Shown here: piece after piece, positions 55,882 through 64,000 of the stretch | How the letters are laid out: each line of letters starts with the position of its first letter | Position numbering within the stretch: the stretch's first letter is position 1 | Assembly (NCBI RefSeq): GCF_030757795.1 | Contig: NZ_JAUQWH010000032.1 | Span: 1 to 64,000, forward strand | DNA: 64,000 bases | Direction of reading: 5' to 3' | Source: Actinoplanes oryzae | GTDB lineage: Bacteria > Actinomycetota > Actinomycetes > Mycobacteriales > Micromonosporaceae | Notes under the pieces: generated by a model | Told to the model about the DNA's origin: nothing | The model's input: only the letters and a program-made list of their open reading frames with translations | Databases searched by the model: none | Made by a program: the position numbers and the translations under genes

Positions 55882-56577
55882 ATGGCTTACTCGCTCACCG
55901 GCGTCTTCACCGAGGCCTGCGACTGCACGCTCATCTGCCCCTGCTGGCTCGACGACGCCCCCGACGAGGACCACTGCACCGGGCTGTTCGCCTGGCAGCT
56001 GGACCCCGCCGCACGCATCGACGGCACGCCGGTCGGCGGCCTCGACGTGGTCAGCGTCTCCACCCACAGCGGCGGGCGCCGCGCCGGGAACACCAGCACC
56101 GCCATCTTCGTCTCCGAGGGCGCCACGCCGGAGCAGTTCACACTGCTCACGGCGGCGTTCGGCGGCCGGCTCGACGGGCCGCTCGCCGACCTCGCCGGGG
56201 TGAGCGGGGCGGTGGTCACCACGGCCCCGGCCCGCATCCGGATCGGGGCCGACGCGACCGGCTGGCACATCTTCGTGGGCGTCCCGGTCCCCACCGACGG
56301 GCCCGACGTCCCCGGCACCGGGCTGGTCGAGGTCACCGGCACCCCGTCGGTCTTCACCGACGAGGAGGAGCCGCTCACCCTCACCGGCACGGCACTCGAC
56401 CGGGAGCTCGGCGTCCCCGGCAAGGGTGAGGTCGTGGCGCACCGCACCGAGAGCCTGGCGGTCCGCGTCCCGGCCCTGCCCGGCGCCTATCTCGACGTGC
56501 GGGGCCGCTCGGCGATGCGCGGCAAGTTCCGGTACGCCTTCGCCGGGCGCACCGCGCTCGCCGGGGTCGGCGAATGA
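55882..56577 (+). CDS. DUF1326 protein with CxCxxxCxC motif
   Basis: 231 residues. The N-terminal motif EACDCTLICPCWLDD (Cys13, 15, 19, 21 region) is the hallmark of DUF1326 and looks like a soft-metal site; a further Cys lies in EDHCTGLFAWQL. The C-terminal half is beta-rich. It overlaps the DUF2182 gene (ATGA). The pairing DUF1326-DUF2182 recurs in many bacteria; function not established. A copper chaperone for the oxidase encoded downstream would fit. Confidence 0.9.
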   Translation: MAYSLTGVFTEACDCTLICPCWLDDAPDEDHCTGLFAWQLDPAARIDGTPVGGLDVVSVSTHSGGRRAGNTSTAIFVSEGATPEQFTLLTAAFGGRLDGPLADLAGVSGAVVTTAPARIRIGADATGWHIFVGVPVPTDGPDVPGTGLVEVTGTPSVFTDEEEPLTLTGTALDRELGVPGKGEVVAHRTESLAVRVPALPGAYLDVRGRSAMRGKFRYAFAGRTALAGVGE

Positions 56578-57305
56578 TGCTGACAGCCGACGCCCCGGCC
56601 CCGCCCCGCCGGGACGGGAGAAAGCTCGCCGGGGCCGTCGTCGCGCTGGGCGCGGCGGGGTGGGTGGTCATGGCCGTCCTGCACGAGGGCGGCCACCACC
56701 ACGCCCCGGCCCTCGGCCCGGCGCTCACCGGCTGGGTGGTGATGGTCGTGGCGATGATGCTGCCGACCGCGCTGCCGCTGCTCGACATGCTGCGCCGGTT
56801 CCGCGGCGGTCCCGGGATCGTCACGCTCGGCGCCCTGATCTACGTCGGCGCCTGGACGGCCGCGGGGGCCGTCCTGGTGGCCCTCCATCTCACGCTCGCC
56901 GGATGGCTGGCGCACTGGCCGTACGCCGGGGAGCACCCGCAAGCGCCGCTGGGCGCCGCCCTGATGCTCGCCGGGGCGTACCAGTTCAGCGCGTGGAAGG
57001 ACCGGTGCCTCACCGCCTGCCGCAGTCCCCGCGGGATCGCGATGCTGCACTGGCGCGGCATCCGGCCGGCGTGGGCGGAGGCGGCGACCGTGGCGGGCGT
57101 CTACGCGGCGTCCTGTGTGGGCTGCTGCTGGCTGCTCATGGCCACGGGCCTGCTCACCGGCGCCGGATCGCTGCTCGCCATGGCCGTGCTCGCCGCGGTG
57201 ATGGCCGCCGAGCGGCTGACCCGCCACGGCCGCGTCCTCGTCCGCCCCGCCGGCGCGGCCGCCCTGATCATCGGCGTCTTCCTGCTCATCGGCGCCATCG
57301 GCTAG
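56574..57305 (+). CDS. DUF2182 predicted metal-binding membrane protein
   Basis: 243 residues, five to six membrane helices. Conserved family residues: WVVMVVAMMLPTALPLL in helix 2, GAYQFSAWKDRCLTACRSP with the Cys pair, and AASCVGCCWLLM in a late helix, giving a cluster of Met, Cys and His suited to Cu(I) or other soft metal. Eighteen nucleotides before the giant multicopper oxidase gene. Confidence 0.9.
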   Translation: MMLTADAPAPPRRDGRKLAGAVVALGAAGWVVMAVLHEGGHHHAPALGPALTGWVVMVVAMMLPTALPLLDMLRRFRGGPGIVTLGALIYVGAWTAAGAVLVALHLTLAGWLAHWPYAGEHPQAPLGAALMLAGAYQFSAWKDRCLTACRSPRGIAMLHWRGIRPAWAEAATVAGVYAASCVGCCWLLMATGLLTGAGSLLAMAVLAAVMAAERLTRHGRVLVRPAGAAALIIGVFLLIGAIG

Positions 57306-57323
57306 ACCCACCAGGAGCTTGCG

Positions 57324-61928
<4,605 letters not shown>

Positions 61929-64000
61929 GTCGCGGGCGAGCCGGCGGCGCCGCCAGAGGACGAGGGCGCCGCCGGCCAGCGCGACGACGACCGTGGTGAT
62001 CAGGGCGACCGGCAGGACGTGCTCGTGGGGGCGCTGGAACCACGTGCCGACGGTCACCACGGCGTCTCCCTCGTCGCCGGTGGCAGCTCCCGCCGCAGGA
62101 TCCGCGGCCGGCACGGGGTCCGCCGGATCGGGGGCGCCGAGCAGGGGCGTCACGGCGTTCGAGGCGGGGGAGCGCGGGGAGAGACCGGCGGCGTTCTCGG
62201 CGAGCACCGTGAAGGTGTACTTCCGGCCGTTCGTCAGCCCCCGGACCGTCGCCTCCAGCCGATCCGCACCGACCTCGGCGGCGACGGCGGGATCGTCGCC
62301 GCCGATCCGGTAGGACAGGATCGGCGACCCGCCGTCGGAGCCGGGCGCCCGCCACGCCACCTTCGCGTAGCCGTCGCCGGCGGCCGCGACCACGGCGCTG
62401 GGCGCCGCGGGCGCGGTGACCGGGTCGAAGGGCTGGACCGGGCGGGTCTCGTCGCTCTGCGCCGACCGGCCGATCCGGTTCACCGCGACGACCGTGAAGC
62501 GGTAGGCCGTCCCGGCGCGCAGGCCGCCGAAGGTCGCGCTGGTCGTGCCGGCGGACACGGCCTGCGCGGCGCCGCCCGACGGCTGCACGATGTAGCCGGT
62601 CAGCGGGCTGCCGCCGTCGGACGCCGGTGCGGCCCAGCGCACCGTCGCCGACCGGGCGCCGGCGACCGCGACGGGGATGCGCGGGTGGGTGGGCACGGTG
62701 GCGTCCGCTGTCGATCCCGGGGCGGGTGTTCCCGGGCCGGGCGTTCCTCCGGGCAGGGTCCCGGGACCGCTCGGGCCGGGCGTCCCTCCGGGCAGGGTCA
62801 CGGGACCGCTCGGGCCGCCCGGACCGGAGACGCCGGCCGCGTTCGTCGCGGTCACGGTGAAGGTGTACGTCGCCCCGGCGCGCAGCCCGTCCACGCGCGC
62901 GGAGTTCAGGGTGCCGTCGACGGTCGCGGTGTGCGCGTCGGGGGAGGACTTCACCGTGTACGCCGTGACGGGCGCCCCGCCGTCGCTGACCGGCGGCCCC
63001 CACGTGACCGTCGCCGACCCGTTCCCCGCCGTCGCGTCCACCTGGATCGGCGCGCCCGGCACCCGGGCCTGCGGGGCTGTGACGGTCTTCGTCGGCGTGA
63101 CCGGTGCCGTCTCGTCGGTGGGGGCGGACTCCGCGACGTCGTTCACGGCGGTCACCTGGAAGACGTACGGGGTGTCGTTGACCAGGCCGGTCACCGTGGC
63201 CTCGGCGGCGTCCGGGCCGGCCGTGGCGACCAGGCCGCCGGGCGTGGCGTAGACGGCGTACCCGGTCATCGGCGAGCCGCCGTCCGTGGTCGGCGGCCGC
63301 CAGGTGACCACCGCCGTGCCGTTGCCCGCGCGGGCCTTCGCCGACCGGGGCGTGCCGGGGTGCGAGATCGGCGGCAGGGGATAGTCGGGCGGCAGGGCGG
63401 TCCAGCCGTCCGGGACCGCGCTGCCTGTGCCCATGGTTCCCGCCGCGCCTTCCTCTCCGTGCGCGCCTTCCTCTCCGTGCGGGGCTTCCTGGCCGGGCGC
63501 GGCTTCCTTGCCGGGCGCGGCTTTCTGGCCGGCTGCGGTGGCGTCGCCTTCCTTGCCGGGCGCGGTGACGCCTCCGGACAGGATCGCGGGATTGCCCCAG
63601 CCGTCGGGGTTGTGCGCCTCCACGGTGGCCCGCAGCTGCCAGCCCGGCGTGCCGGACATGTCGTAGGCGACGCGGGACTCCGTGGCGCCCGCCGTGCGCT
63701 GCGCGATCGGCACCACCTCCGTCGGATGGCCGGGCTCGGCGCCGTAGACGGTGATGCGGTACTGGTCGACCGGGCCGGCCGTACCCGGCTTCGTGGGCGG
63801 CAGCCACGCCACGTCGAGCGTGCCGCCCTTGCCCGACGGCACCACGGTCGGCGGGTTCGGGAGGTTGATCTTCGTGCCCGGGATCGGCAGGCCCTTCGGG
63901 ACCGGCTTCGGCGCCGTCGCCGGGACGGGCACCGGGGACGTGCCGGGCTCCCGGTGACACGACTCCCTGCCCGTGTCCGTGTAGGTGCCGCCGAGGGTGC

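Overview
The window is very GC-rich (about 72% by eye), almost gap-free, uses many GTG starts and 4-bp ATGA/GTGA gene overlaps, and carries F420/LLM oxidoreductases, SigE-type sigma factors, DosR/DevR and IdeR-type signals and an LAXTG cell-wall sorting signal. This points to a chromosome segment of a filamentous actinomycete, most likely Micromonosporaceae (Actinoplanes-like); the genus is an inference. No rRNA, tRNA, CRISPR array, transposase, phage gene or attachment site was seen.

Layout. 0-2.3 kb: end of trpB (with a Pro/Ala/Ser-rich insertion), trpA and a GntR regulator. 2.4-5.8 kb: a two-component system divergent from a membrane alpha/beta hydrolase. 5.8-12.1 kb: a complete upper phenylacetate cluster, TetR (PaaR-like) divergent from paaN-A-B-C-D-E, with a clear palindromic operator. 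12.2-16.2 kb: cutinase, ArsR-type regulator, aldo/keto reductase, alpha/beta hydrolase. 16.4-23.4 kb: scattered single genes (MarR, LLM oxidoreductase, DUF4232 protein, F420 reductase-like, ThuA-like, methyltransferase) separated by spacers filled with degenerate tandem repeats. 23.5-28.2 kb: an LAXTG-anchored surface protein with Gly-Asn-Asp and Ser-Asp repeats, an MMPL transporter and its divergent MarR.

28.2-34.4 kb: a hypoxia/NO-type module, with a DosS/DevS-like double-GAF kinase (haem-ligand His conserved), a textbook DosR box, an Acg-like nitroreductase, a hydrolase, a secreted glucoamylase-like protein and a DosR/DevR orthologue-like regulator with its own box-like site. 34.4-37.8 kb: nucleoside hydrolase, VOC protein, LLM oxidoreductase, S1-domain protein. 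37.9-41.9 kb: an iron-siderophore ABC importer behind an IdeR/DmdR iron box. 41.9-46.1 kb: TetR with a doubled operator plus acyltransferase, then small membrane proteins, a SigE-family sigma factor and a membrane protein with a duplicated domain. 46.2-49.5 kb: two overlapping secreted polysaccharide-active proteins (alginate-lyase-like; ricin-B/beta-helix).

49.5-54.0 kb, minus strand: PEBP-like protein, SDR, and an operon of ribbon-helix-helix protein, DUF4097 protein and ABC-2 exporter, with unusually dense palindromic control elements. 54.1-61.9 kb: a four-gene cassette (PKD-like protein, DUF1326 protein with a CDC..CPC motif, DUF2182 membrane protein, 1534-residue multicopper oxidase). 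This is the best candidate for an uncharacterised system. 61.9-64 kb: a membrane-anchored fibronectin-III surface protein running off the right edge.
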